A model generated the notes under the pieces. That model was not told where the DNA came from, did not search any database, and saw only the letters and a list, made by a program, of their open reading frames with translations. DNA of 61,940 nucleotides from Chitinophagaceae bacterium (GTDB lineage Bacteria > Bacteroidota > Bacteroidia > Chitinophagales > Chitinophagaceae). This document shows positions 9,801 through 17,285 of the stretch, one piece after another. The stretch is taken from positions 1 through 61,940 of the forward strand of contig JACMKU010000086.1 in assembly GCA_014379965.1 (NCBI GenBank). Reading direction: 5' to 3'. Position 1 is the stretch's first letter. The number at the start of each line of letters is the position of its first letter. A program made the translations under genes and the position numbers.

Positions 9801-10083
9801 TCCCGGATCGCGTAGAGCTGAAAGCAACTGAGAGTCCGTCTGGGGAATAGAGTGGCCGCGAATCGTAATCCGCATGCGATACGAGCAACCTGGCTTCTCC
9901 CCCGGCAGCTGGCACCGTCCAGATATCTCCTCCGGATACGAAAGCGATCTCCGTCGCATCTGGCGACAACGCAGGGTCGGAGAAATAGGGCGTAGCAACA
10001 ACTTGCGCGTGTATAGTTATTTGAATTGTTAGAGGAACTAAAAGCGCGAAGATGCAGGAAGCGGTCCTGGATAGTGAGTTCAT
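6862..10083 (-). CDS. Tricorn-type S41 protease with PD40 propellers and PDZ domain
   Basis: A 1073-aa protein with a signal peptide (about residues 1-26, ending TIHAQ). The N-terminal two thirds carry PD40 propeller repeats (ALSPDATEIAFVSGG, LYSPDGLSVAFSS, MWSPDGKSIYYVSD, ALSPDGKKAAFTARG, FSPDSKEVFF). A tricorn C1-like helical region follows (KLAWDLQQSNFYDPGFHG), then a PDZ domain (GPAAISGIQAGDYILAVDG) and an S41 peptidase core with VVIDIRNNNGGF and the Ser-Asp pair of NQHSLSDAEDF. This is the domain order of tricorn protease, which degrades oligopeptides; the signal peptide puts it in the periplasm. The length matches the family and the frame is intact. The gene is flanked on both sides by CGCAGAT-type repeats. 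Confidence 0.9.
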   Translation of the reverse strand: MNSLSRTASCIFALLVPLTIQITIHAQVVATPYFSDPALSPDATEIAFVSGGDIWTVPAAGGEARLLVSHADYDSRPLYSPDGLSVAFSSTRSGNGDVYVLTLASGQLKRLTYDDAPDELSAWSRDGKYVYFSSSSRDISAMRDVFRVAVRGGTPMSVSGNRYVNEFFAMPSPDGKTLAMTARGVASHQWWRNGRSHLDESEIWLMKDENGSYEKITDRGARQLWPMWSPDGKSIYYVSDQTGAQNLYVLPIGGTSKKLTQFDKGRVVWPTISNNGKAIVFERDFKVWYYDIASGKTSPVSIARKGSPAGPGVEHVRLNNQFRDLALSPDGKKAAFTARGEVFVANAKDGGDAMRVTQTTGMESQVTWASNSNILVYVSDRDGASHLYQYNFTNQTETRLTNTNADDASPRFSSNGKLLAFVRNAQELRVLDMTTKNETLITKGYFGFPAFPSQGSYTWSPDNKWLAYAGFGTKTFRNIYVVSASGGESKPVSFLANVFSEGVSWSKDGKYILFNTSQRTENGVVARVDLVPQRPKFREEQFQQMFVDPTSPAPDRQDQRVTPPSNQSVADTSNKAFMKKNESATIVWEGLQQRLSLLPGGVDVDEHIISPDGNTLVMIANVGNQSNIYSYTLDELSREPAVLKQITSTIAFKSSLQFSPDSKEVFFLEQGRIQSVVLDSRVVKPLAIVAEMDIDFNKEKTEVFKLAWDLQQSNFYDPGFHGADWGKVKQTYAPLVEGAGTVDELRRILGMMVGELNASHSGVSGPALNFIVGRIGLRYERNEFEKNGRLKVSEVVAQGPAAISGIQAGDYILAVDGVTITVETNIDQLLENRINRMVTLTVASALSDKNGKKVSVRPVNNPIEKGLMYRQWVKQQRDYVEKASGGKLGYVHMFDMGQESLNQLYVDLDAENHAREGVVIDIRNNNGGFVNAYALDVLSRKGYMTMTIRGLPAAPARLQLGQRALDAPTILVTNQHSLSDAEDFSEGYRRMKLGKIVGEPTSGWIIYTSNVGLFDGTVVRLPFIKITDNDGKNMELAPRPVDIPVSNPLGEKDKDSQLDVAVRELLKEVGGKK

Positions 10084-10141
10084 AAGCGAGATTGTTTTTG
10101 GAGAAATTGAAAATAGGTGATTTTGAACAAATCCTCGATAG

Positions 10142-10254
10142 GAAGGATGGACCGCAGATTTTCATGATTGTCATGATGGGTAATGATTGATTCTGATACC
10201 AGGTACAAATCCAATTAAATCATAACAATCATGAAAATCTGCGGGCCGTCCTTC
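10142..10254. repeat. CGCAGAT-type repeat element, copy B (36-bp inverted arms)
   Basis: Arms at about 10142-10177 and 10219-10254 are reverse complements with three mismatches over ~36 bp; the shared centre is CGCAGATTTTCATGATTGT. It lies between the divergent tricorn-like gene and the small membrane protein gene, in the position expected for their promoters. Confidence 0.85.
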
Positions 10255-10294
10255 TCGAAAAAAATCTCTAATTTCCTATCCTAAACCAATTACC

Positions 10295-10732
10295 ATGGCT
10301 GCACCATCATCCAAACCATCCACCTTCCTGATATTTCCCTGGGGACTTCTATCCATCGTTCTGATACTCGGTCTTAATCTGGCCTTGAGCGATGGGTGGT
10401 TCAGGGACAACTGGAGTTGGATCACCTTGGTCCTCATTATTCCCGCGGCTATCTTCGAAAATTTCAAGGTTGGCTATTCTACTATGCGAATCATGTTCAT
10501 GAAGGTGATCTACTCCCTTATCTCCTTCCTACTTGTAGGCATGGCATTCGGCGCAGCACTGGCGGGTTGGCATCTTGAAAAATTCCAGAACGTAGTTAAC
10601 ATTGAGAAAATAAAATTGCCGTGGTATGTCCTGCTTGCTCTGGTAGTGATGCTGCTGATTCAGGTGGCCCAATTATTTAGCATGTTAAAGGCGGTAAAGC
10701 GGGAGTTTATGCAGCATGACCCGGACCAATAG
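10295..10732 (+). CDS. Small integral membrane protein, function unknown
   Basis: A 145-aa protein with four hydrophobic stretches ([67 protein letters not shown]) and a short charged C-terminal tail ending in DPDQ. I recognise no family. The ATG start gives MAAPSSKPS. The TAG stop is the last codon of CAATAG and is directly followed by a long array of CAATAGG/CAATGGG heptamers, so the array begins at the stop codon. Confidence 0.65.
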   Translation: MAAPSSKPSTFLIFPWGLLSIVLILGLNLALSDGWFRDNWSWITLVLIIPAAIFENFKVGYSTMRIMFMKVIYSLISFLLVGMAFGAALAGWHLEKFQNVVNIEKIKLPWYVLLALVVMLLIQVAQLFSMLKAVKREFMQHDPDQ

Positions 10733-10836
10733 CAATAGGCAATGCGCAATGGGCAATGGGCAATAGGCAATAGGCAATGGGCAATGGGCAATAGGCAATA
10801 GGCAATGGGCAATGGGCAATAGGCAATGGGCAATTG
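10733..10836. repeat. Tandem CAATGGG/CAATAGG heptamer array
   Basis: Fourteen uninterrupted heptamers from 10733 to 10830, then a partial unit. The variants follow a higher-order order: two CAATGGG then two CAATAGG, a 28-bp period repeated about three times. It separates the plus membrane-protein gene from the convergent crtY gene. Reverse-complement words of the same type occur at 41504-41541. Confidence 0.95.
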
Positions 10837-10861
10837 AAATGTTCCTTTTAAGATTTCAACC

Positions 10862-12016
10862 TCAAATCTGATTTACCGCCGCTTTCAGGAACGGCCATGT
10901 AGGTAATGACGAAATGATCTTCACCTCATCCGCTAATGTGCTCTCATTGTCGAGGAAGCGAAATACTCTTCCCGCGTCGTTTTTACGAAAGAGGTCAGTA
11001 AATATCTTCTTTCCGGGTAACTGATCATGGTAGAGAATATGCAATAGCGTATTGTCATAGAATCGGAACCGTGACGGTGTTGCCGGTATCGAGTGGAGAG
11101 GTCTTCCTGCGACGAGACAATTGACGATCTGCTCGCTCTGCTTCTGTATGAATTGAAATGTATACCCACTTGAAGCCTTGGTTTGACCGCCGGCGGTACC
11201 GATTTGCCAGGTTGCTTGCTTGTCTCGACTGCTGAAGTGGAAACGTTGGTTCGTCATCGGAATTACTCCAAATTCTTCTTCCTTCACTTCGTAATCCGTC
11301 AATCCAAGATAGGCGCTGATATAGCTTCTGAGTTCTTCGTCATATTGTGCGGGTTTCAATAATTCCTTTGTAAACAGTGTGTATTCAACCAGCGCCTCGG
11401 TAGGACTAAGAGGAAGGACATAGGTGAATGTGGTCCCATACCGTTGATGAACACGGAAGTCCATCATGGTAGCCTCTCGGGGATTGAAGGCTGGCCTCGG
11501 ACTAGCGATCACCCAGCCTTTGAAATGTTGCAGCAGTCGTATGTCATTCCTGGATATCGATGGTTCATAGATAGAATTGAATACGATTGCTGACTCAAGT
11601 AGGTAGGTCTTATCATCGAGGACGAGTTCGATACCATTGTGCGTAACCCACCAATTATTGACAGTGGCGTATACGACTTCGATGTTTGGCTGAGTCTTTA
11701 TGGCTGAGAAGCAGTAATCATAGAAATCGCTGCCGCGGATCATCTTATAGACATACGGGGTGATATGCAGCGCGGAGTCGAATGCTTCGCTCCTGAACGA
11801 GATGCGCTCCCATTTGCGGTATACGATTTCTTCGAAGAATCCCGGTCGCTGCTCCCAGAAACACCAGGTCCGGTCGTTCCGCGTCTTCGGTTCCCGGTCT
11901 ATTAGCAGTATTGATTTGTCGCCGAACTTTCCGCTGCGGATCATGCGCGTCAATAAACTGAGGCTGGCGCACCCGGCACCGAAGAAGATAAAGTCGTATT
12001 TGTGCGAATTTAGCAG
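10862..12016 (-). CDS. crtY: Lycopene beta-cyclase (CrtY), unusual start
   Basis: Cyclises lycopene to beta-carotene. Visible family features: dinucleotide-binding motif [12 protein letters not shown] at the N-terminus, [49 protein letters not shown] and [16 protein letters not shown]. No ATG or GTG precedes the FAD motif. The frame is open only from the TAA at 12053-12055, and that stretch is GTTTAAA-type repeat. The internal TTG (11953) and ATG (11944) starts would delete the FAD motif, so I place the start at CTG (12016), giving a 384-aa product, close to family length. It is last in the crt gene order, separated from crtZ by a perfect 46-bp inverted repeat. The enzyme call is firm; the start is inference. 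Confidence 0.85.
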   Translation of the reverse strand: MLNSHKYDFIFFGAGCASLSLLTRMIRSGKFGDKSILLIDREPKTRNDRTWCFWEQRPGFFEEIVYRKWERISFRSEAFDSALHITPYVYKMIRGSDFYDYCFSAIKTQPNIEVVYATVNNWWVTHNGIELVLDDKTYLLESAIVFNSIYEPSISRNDIRLLQHFKGWVIASPRPAFNPREATMMDFRVHQRYGTTFTYVLPLSPTEALVEYTLFTKELLKPAQYDEELRSYISAYLGLTDYEVKEEEFGVIPMTNQRFHFSSRDKQATWQIGTAGGQTKASSGYTFQFIQKQSEQIVNCLVAGRPLHSIPATPSRFRFYDNTLLHILYHDQLPGKKIFTDLFRKNDAGRVFRFLDNESTLADEVKIISSLPTWPFLKAAVNQI

Positions 12017-12050
12017 GTGAGGGGTGTTTAAAGGTCCAGGGTTCTTATGT

Positions 12051-12167
12051 GTTTAAAGGTTTAATAGTTTAATAAGTTTAAAAGTTCTGATTTCAGACCC
12101 TTCAATATTATCAGAAACTGACTGAAATCAGAACTTTTAAACTTATTAAACTATTAAACCTTTAAAC
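12051..12167. repeat. Perfect 46-bp inverted repeat, GTTTAA family
   Basis: 12051-12096 and 12122-12167 are exact reverse complements with a 25-nt spacer. Each arm is an array of GTTTAA-containing words ending in the core GTTCTGATTTCAG. It lies between crtZ and crtY, which are otherwise in one orientation. Confidence 0.97.
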
Positions 12168-12180
12168 TGCTAAGTTACGC

Positions 12181-12696
12181 TCACTGGGTCGACGCCTCTG
12201 GCGCATACGCCACCTTCTTATTTCCAGCCATAAGTTTCTTGTCGCGCCGGATTTTATCCCAATATTTCTTCGCCACGTACAGCATGCCAAAACTCTCGCC
12301 CTGGTGCCGATCGAGATGCCTGTGATGCATTTTGTGCGCCCACCGTATGGCGCGAACATATGTATTGCTGCTCCTGGTAAACCACTTAAACCGCTGGTGA
12401 ATGATCACATCATGCACGAGAAAGTAGGCGATCCCGTAGGCCATGATGCCGAAGCCTATTGCCTGCATCCACCAAACCGAATTATAAGTGCCGAATGCAA
12501 TCAGCAACATGCTTGGCACCGCGAATATGACGAAGAAGGCATCGTTCTTCTCGAAAAAGCCGGGTTCGGTCTGGTGATGATCCCGGTGAAGATACCATAG
12601 GAACCCATGCATCACATACTTATGCGTGAGCCAGGTTACACCCTCCATTGCAAGGATGGTGGTTAGCAGGATTAATATGTAGAGTATGACGATCAT
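12181..12696 (-). CDS. crtZ: Beta-carotene hydroxylase (CrtZ)
   Basis: A 171-aa membrane di-iron hydroxylase that converts beta-carotene to zeaxanthin. The histidine boxes are clear: HKYVMH near residue 26, HRDHH near 38, HDVIIH near 94 and HKMHH near 116. Four hydrophobic segments surround them. Length fits bacterial CrtZ (about 160-180 aa). The ATG start is immediately preceded by a GTTTAAC repeat, so no Shine-Dalgarno sequence is present. It follows idi and precedes crtY on the same strand; both junctions carry GTTTAA-family hairpins. Confidence 0.92.
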   Translation of the reverse strand: MIVILYILILLTTILAMEGVTWLTHKYVMHGFLWYLHRDHHQTEPGFFEKNDAFFVIFAVPSMLLIAFGTYNSVWWMQAIGFGIMAYGIAYFLVHDVIIHQRFKWFTRSSNTYVRAIRWAHKMHHRHLDRHQGESFGMLYVAKKYWDKIRRDKKLMAGNKKVAYAPEASTQ

Positions 12697-12843
12697 GTTT
12701 AACGTTTAACGTTTAAGGGTTTAACGTTCTGAAATCAGTGACTTCAATTGCTACATCGGAATTTCATTAAGAAAAAATCATCAACTTTTCTAAGGCGTTG
12801 TCAACTGTAAGAACGTTAAACGTTAAACCCTTAAACGTTAAAC
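12697..12843. repeat. GTTTAAC-family repeat between idi and crtZ
   Basis: Arms 12697-12730 and 12810-12843 are each 34 nt and are built from the same heptamers in a different order, so they pair only in part. The left arm abuts the crtZ ATG. The right arm contains the idi stop codon. The left inner core reads GTTCTGAAATCAG. Confidence 0.93.
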
Positions 12844-13371
12844 GTAATTATACCGACCAGCCCACCACGCCTCGACTCTTGGGAAGGCTAGTTTGAACCA
12901 GGTAGTAAATTTATCTGGCTGCTCCCTCAGGTCGTTGCGAACTTCGACCATGTTCTTGAAACAATAGTCCATTACTTCATGCCTGTCAAGTATGATTTCA
13001 CCGTCATATTCTCCGGCATAAACATGATCGAATTCATGCTCAGTCATCCCATTATTAAATTCGATGCGATACACGAAGTCAAACAATTTTTCCAGGGGAG
13101 TCGTAAACCCCATTTCCTCCTGCAACCTCCTGGCGGCAGCATCCGCAGTGACTTCACCTGGCCCGGGGTGGCTGCAGCAGCTATTGGTCCACAGACCAGC
13201 ACTATGATATTTATTCAAAGCCCGTTGCTGCAGCAGCATTTCTCCTTTACTATTGAACACAAAGACACTGAAGGCACGATGTAGTATTCCTTTCTGGTGA
13301 GTTTCCATTTTTTCCATCGTCCCTACTTCCTTGTCCTGCTCATCTACCAATATCACATTCCGCAATTCCAT
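12838..13371 (-). CDS. idi: Isopentenyl-diphosphate delta-isomerase, type I
   Basis: A 177-aa Nudix-fold enzyme that interconverts IPP and DMAPP, supplying precursors for the carotenoid genes beside it. Seen are LHRAFSVFVFN, the catalytic-cysteine segment TNSCCSHP, the Nudix-like GEVTADAAARRLQEEMGF and the Glu-containing EHEFDHVYAG. Its ATG follows the crtB TGA directly (TGAATG), which suggests translational coupling. The final Val codon and the TAA stop lie in a GTTTAAC repeat, so the C-terminus is repeat-defined. Confidence 0.95.
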   Translation of the reverse strand: MELRNVILVDEQDKEVGTMEKMETHQKGILHRAFSVFVFNSKGEMLLQQRALNKYHSAGLWTNSCCSHPGPGEVTADAAARRLQEEMGFTTPLEKLFDFVYRIEFNNGMTEHEFDHVYAGEYDGEIILDRHEVMDYCFKNMVEVRNDLREQPDKFTTWFKLAFPRVEAWWAGRYNYV

Positions 13372-14208
13372 TCAAATCAGTTTTAACTGGTGTTTAAGTC
13401 CGGCCCTGACTACGATCATCAATTTTAAGTGATCGGGTATCCGGATACGCTTCTGCAAGATATGACAGGGGTGGGTACGTTTTATCTTCCGGAATAGTGA
13501 TAGGTAATATTTATAGGCAACATACACACCGAATCTGGCCTGAACAGGTAACTGCAATATCCCGAGATAGGCCTCCCTGAAATCATGTTGGATATCGTCT
13601 TCAATCTGCTTCTTATCGGTCTCAAGGAAATTGTTGAAATCACAACCAGGGAAGTACATGCGCGCGAGGCTGTAAGTGTCTTCCTTCAGGTCACGTAAGA
13701 AATTAACCTTCTGGAAAGCCGCGCCAAGAGCTCGGGCAGAAGGCACGAGCTTATGATACATTTGCATGTCACTTTTCGTAAAAATATACAGGCACATAAG
13801 TCCTACTACCTCCGCCGAGCCGTAAATATATTCGCCATACTCCTCTTCGTTATAGACTTTCTTGGTAAGATCTAGTTCCATGCTCCTGAAGAACGCTGCG
13901 ATCAACTGCCGGTCGATGCCATACTCGTTTACCGTCAGTTGGAAGCTATGAAGGATTGGATTGAGACTGATGCCACGATCTATAGCATCATATGTCTCAT
14001 TCTTGAACCGTGACAACAACAAAGCCTTATCGTGATCGTGGAATGTATCGACGATTTCATCCGCAAACCTCACGAAGCCGTATATGTTGAAGATGGGTGC
14101 CCGCATATCCTTATGTAACAAACGAATGGCAGAGCAGAAAGAAGTGCTATACTTTTCCGCTACTATACGGCTGCAATTCTCACTCACGGTATGAAATACC
14201 TGAAGCAT
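13372..14208 (-). CDS. crtB: Phytoene synthase (CrtB)
   Basis: A 278-aa trans-isoprenyl diphosphate synthase that joins two geranylgeranyl diphosphates into phytoene. It shows the substrate helix STSFCSAIRLLHK, the first Asp-rich motif DEIVDTFHD and the second, FLRDLKEDTYSLARMYFP, plus the ELDLTKKVYN and YIYGSAEVVGLMCLYIF segments typical of the family. Length is normal. It starts 18 bp after crtI and abuts idi, consistent with one operon. Confidence 0.95.
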   Translation of the reverse strand: MLQVFHTVSENCSRIVAEKYSTSFCSAIRLLHKDMRAPIFNIYGFVRFADEIVDTFHDHDKALLLSRFKNETYDAIDRGISLNPILHSFQLTVNEYGIDRQLIAAFFRSMELDLTKKVYNEEEYGEYIYGSAEVVGLMCLYIFTKSDMQMYHKLVPSARALGAAFQKVNFLRDLKEDTYSLARMYFPGCDFNNFLETDKKQIEDDIQHDFREAYLGILQLPVQARFGVYVAYKYYLSLFRKIKRTHPCHILQKRIRIPDHLKLMIVVRAGLKHQLKLI

Positions 14209-14226
14209 GTCGTGTAATTTATATAA

Positions 14227-15699
14227 TTAATCAATTTCTTTGATTACCTGTCTTGCTACTACTTCCCCACTTATCAGGCTCGGCGGAACTCCAGGCCCCG
14301 GCACCGTTAGTTGCCCCGTAAAAAACAAATTGCGGACCTTCTTACTCCTGCAGGACGGCCGTAGGATGGCTGTTTGCGATAGCGTATTTGCCAGGCCATA
14401 GGCGTTCCCCCGGAAAGAATTGTAGTCATGTACGAAATCAGTGACCGAATAGGATTTCTTAAATACGATTGAGTTCTCCACAGATTCGCCCGTATGCTTT
14501 TCAAGGCGATGGAGTAATTTCTGGAAGTAACGCTCCCTCAACTCCTCGTCATCTCCCGATAGTCCTGCGGCTACAGGCACCAGGAATACGAGGTTTTCGT
14601 AACCAACCGGGGCGGCGCCAGGATCCGAATAAGAAGACACGCTTAGGTAAAATAGGGGCTCGGTTGGCCAGGATGGTTCCTTGTAGATCTCGAAACCATG
14701 TCGGTCGAAGGGAACATCGAAGAAAAGTGAATGGTGTACTACGCCCTTAAGTTTTTTATTCAGGCCAACATAGTATAGTAAGCAGGATGGAGCCATCGTC
14801 CTTTTCGTCCAGTATTTTTCGGAATAAACGCGGCACTCGGGAGGAAGCAATACTCGCTCGGTGAATTCATAATCCGCTCCGCTTATAACGGCATCGGCAT
14901 GGTATCTGCCGTTGGAGGTGATGACCTCCTTTGCAGTTCCCGATTTCACGACTATCTCTTTCACGTTCTCTTCAAACCTAAACTTAACACCAAGTTCAAT
15001 CGCAAGACGGTACATCCCTTCTACGACTGCGTACATCCCGCCCCGTGGATACCAGGTGCCACCTTTAATATCCGCATAATTCATAAGGCTATAGAGGGCA
15101 GGCGTATCCTCGGGTAGAGCTCCAAGAAATAGGACAGGAAATTCCATCATCTGCCTCAGGCGAGGATTAGTGAAGTGTCTTTCGATATGTTTCTTGATGG
15201 AGGTAATGATATCGAGCCTGAAGACTCCTTTGATCACCGACCAATCGAGAAACTCCAGGAGAGACAGCCCCGGTTTATACACCAGATTCTGCATCCCGGT
15301 CTTATACTTATACTTCGCTTCTTTGAGGTAGTGTTCGAGTTTCAACGCGCTGCCTTTCTCGAAAGATTCGAATACGGCCTTCAGCTCATCAAACATCGCG
15401 GGGATATTGGTGTAACCATCATTCCAGTAAATACGGTAGGAAGGATCGAGGCGTTCGAGGAGATAATAGTCGGATACTTTGCGGCCGAAGCAGGAAAAGT
15501 AACGCTCGAATACATCGGGCATCCAATAAAAACTTGGACCCATGTCGAATGTGAAGCCTTGGTCTTTTAACTGACGGGCGCGGCCCCCAGGAGTTTCGTT
15601 CTTCTCGATCACCGTCACTTCCCAGCCATCCTTCGCCATGAAGGAAGCCGCAGATAAACCGGCAAAACCGCTACCTATAACTATTACTGATTTGGACAT
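14227..15699 (-). CDS. crtI: Phytoene desaturase (CrtI)
   Basis: A 490-aa FAD-dependent carotenoid desaturase converting phytoene to lycopene. The N-terminus has VIGSGFAGLSAASFMAKDG followed by IEKNETPGGRA; a conserved MGPSFYWMPD lies near residue 55 and the C-terminus has the family signature FFTGQLTVPGPGVPPSLISG. Length is typical. It is the first crt enzyme gene, 149 bp downstream of the ECF sigma factor. A CrtN-type specificity cannot be excluded from sequence alone, but the neighbours CrtB, CrtY and CrtZ favour a C40 pathway. Confidence 0.94.
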   Translation of the reverse strand: MSKSVIVIGSGFAGLSAASFMAKDGWEVTVIEKNETPGGRARQLKDQGFTFDMGPSFYWMPDVFERYFSCFGRKVSDYYLLERLDPSYRIYWNDGYTNIPAMFDELKAVFESFEKGSALKLEHYLKEAKYKYKTGMQNLVYKPGLSLLEFLDWSVIKGVFRLDIITSIKKHIERHFTNPRLRQMMEFPVLFLGALPEDTPALYSLMNYADIKGGTWYPRGGMYAVVEGMYRLAIELGVKFRFEENVKEIVVKSGTAKEVITSNGRYHADAVISGADYEFTERVLLPPECRVYSEKYWTKRTMAPSCLLYYVGLNKKLKGVVHHSLFFDVPFDRHGFEIYKEPSWPTEPLFYLSVSSYSDPGAAPVGYENLVFLVPVAAGLSGDDEELRERYFQKLLHRLEKHTGESVENSIVFKKSYSVTDFVHDYNSFRGNAYGLANTLSQTAILRPSCRSKKVRNLFFTGQLTVPGPGVPPSLISGEVVARQVIKEID

Positions 15700-15848
15700 T
15701 TCGTAGTAAGAAGAACCAAAAATTGGATGGTATGTAAACTACGAAATTGTTAGTCCGCTGGATGAGATAAGTGAGCGGTAAATTCTTTACTGCAGGCAAG
15801 AATTAAATATCCTACATCGAGGAGTGAAAAGAAATCGAAACAATAAGC

Positions 15849-16349
15849 TTAGTACCGGCTGACCTGCTCTTTCAAAAGTTTCCTGGCGAAGTGTATCCTG
15901 CTTTTAATAGTGCCTAGTGGCTCAGTCAGGTATTCGGAGATCTCCTGGTATTTAAAGCCATCCAGGTATAACAAGAAAGGCATCTTGAAAATTTCCGGAA
16001 GCCTGTCAATCGCAGCGCGTATCTCTTTCTCACGAAGATTACTTTCGGCTGTATTCGTCACGGCCGACTGCTTCAGGTTGATCAGGTAATCCTCTGGAGT
16101 ATTGTCGAAGATGGTCCGTTGTTTAGCTTTACGACGGTAATTATTAATGAAGATATTGCGCATGATCGTAAACAACCATGCCTTGATGTTGGTTCCATTA
16201 TTATACTTCTCGTGATTTGCTAAAGCCTTGTAGAGTGTCTCCTGATAAAGATCGTTAGCAGCCTCGGTATCCTTCGTTAAATTAACAGCAAAGGGTTTCA
16301 AGAAATCGGCATTGTCCAACAGCATATCGTTGAATTCTGTAGTAGCCAT
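15849..16349 (-). CDS. ECF-family RNA polymerase sigma factor
   Basis: A 166-aa sigma-70 family member with region 2 (NDLYQETLYKALANHEKY, IKAWLFTIMRNIFINNYRR) and region 4 (IDRLPEIFKMPFLLYLDGFKYQEI, LGTIKSRIHFARKLL). I start it at the ATG of MATTEFNDML, which follows an AAGGAAGG Shine-Dalgarno. A longer frame from a TTG at 16397 would run through the gene's own promoter. It lies just upstream of crtI on the same strand, so it may control the carotenoid genes, as sigma factors or regulators often neighbour crt genes in Bacteroidota. No anti-sigma gene is visible. Confidence 0.92.
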   Translation of the reverse strand: MATTEFNDMLLDNADFLKPFAVNLTKDTEAANDLYQETLYKALANHEKYNNGTNIKAWLFTIMRNIFINNYRRKAKQRTIFDNTPEDYLINLKQSAVTNTAESNLREKEIRAAIDRLPEIFKMPFLLYLDGFKYQEISEYLTEPLGTIKSRIHFARKLLKEQVSRY

Positions 16350-16366
16350 AAATCCTTCCTTTTTTA

Positions 16367-16397
16367 CAAATTTATCAATTAATCGGCGCCTGTCCAA
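16367..16397 (-). promoter_or_regulatory. Bacteroidota-type promoter of the sigma-factor gene
   Basis: On the minus strand TTG (16395-16397), a 20-nt spacer and TAAATTTG (16367-16374) match the TTG / TAnnTTTG consensus. Transcription would start near 16360, leaving a short leader with AAGGAAGG before the ATG at 16349. Confidence 0.75.
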
Positions 16398-16484
16398 TTT
16401 TAATGTCTAACCATTGAAAACGTTAACAGTTGCAATACAGGGGATATGGCAAAAAGTTTACCGGAAAGGGAATATGTCAAAATG

Positions 16485-17228
16485 CTAGAGCCTGGCATTG
16501 ACGATCTTACCCTCATCGATCAGTTTTTTAAGGGAAGAAGGCATAGCAAAGTGTTGCAAACCTTCCAGGTGGCCGTTGTGATGGAGATCGGTTCCGATGA
16601 GATTATAGTACCCGTTTTTAAGAAGATATTGCGCCAAGTCGACCACAGATCGGCCATAATGTCCGCCAAATGAGAGCAGATTGAGTTGAAAAAGACAGCC
16701 CAGGTCCCTAAGCTCTCCATAAAACTCTTTGTTTCGCTCGAGGTATGCGTACCTCTCCGGATGGGCAATAATGGGCTGGTAGCCTTGCATCTGCATTTCA
16801 AACAATACTTCTTTGATATTCATGGGAGGAAACGCCATCGAGAATTCCGTGAGTACCATTTTCCCGCTTACGGTGAGCAAGGGCACTTTATCCCGGAGCA
16901 ACTCCTCCACGTGTTCATCCAGGAAATATTCCGCGGCCGCCTGGATCTCCACATCTATACCCGCCTCCTTCACGGCATCCTGCACCTGCGCAAGTTTTTC
17001 GAGGATGATCTCGTGGGTATTCTTGTACATGTCCCAGAGTATATGTGGGGTAGTGATGAGTTTTTTATAACCCAGGGCTCTCATGCCCCGTATCAATTCA
17101 AGAGAATGCTCCATGTCCTCTGCCCCATCGTCAATGCCTGGCAGCAAATGCGAATGCATATCGGTGTTAAGTTGGGAGAAATCGAATCGCTCAGATTTGG
17201 ATGCGGAGCGGGAAAATAGTTTAAACAT
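16485..17228 (-). CDS. PHP-family tyrosine-protein phosphatase (CpsB/YwqE-like)
   Basis: A 247-aa polymerase-and-histidinol-phosphatase fold enzyme. Metal-binding motifs are MHSHLLPGIDDG, ITTPHI, an AAEYFLDE strand, IIAHPERY and GTDLHHNG. Relatives dephosphorylate the tyrosine-rich tail of polysaccharide co-polymerase kinases and so control chain export. The partner here is probably the autokinase at 52821-55232, at the other end of the same locus. It is the last gene of the minus-strand polysaccharide locus, 57 bp after the sugar-phosphate transferase. Confidence 0.88.
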   Translation of the reverse strand: MFKLFSRSASKSERFDFSQLNTDMHSHLLPGIDDGAEDMEHSLELIRGMRALGYKKLITTPHILWDMYKNTHEIILEKLAQVQDAVKEAGIDVEIQAAAEYFLDEHVEELLRDKVPLLTVSGKMVLTEFSMAFPPMNIKEVLFEMQMQGYQPIIAHPERYAYLERNKEFYGELRDLGCLFQLNLLSFGGHYGRSVVDLAQYLLKNGYYNLIGTDLHHNGHLEGLQHFAMPSSLKKLIDEGKIVNARL

Positions 17229-17285
17229 ACTGGGTATCTCTCATCGAAAATACTCATTATTTGCCGGGAGACATCCAGGAAAAAA

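Noticed and set aside
10733..10836. Regular array that could be taken for a CRISPR
   Set aside because: The units are 7 nt, contiguous and without spacers, and no cas genes are present.
16350..16397. N-terminal extension of the sigma factor from TTG
   Set aside because: The segment contains the TTG/TAAATTTG promoter and an AAGGAAGG ribosome-binding site in front of the ATG at 16349.
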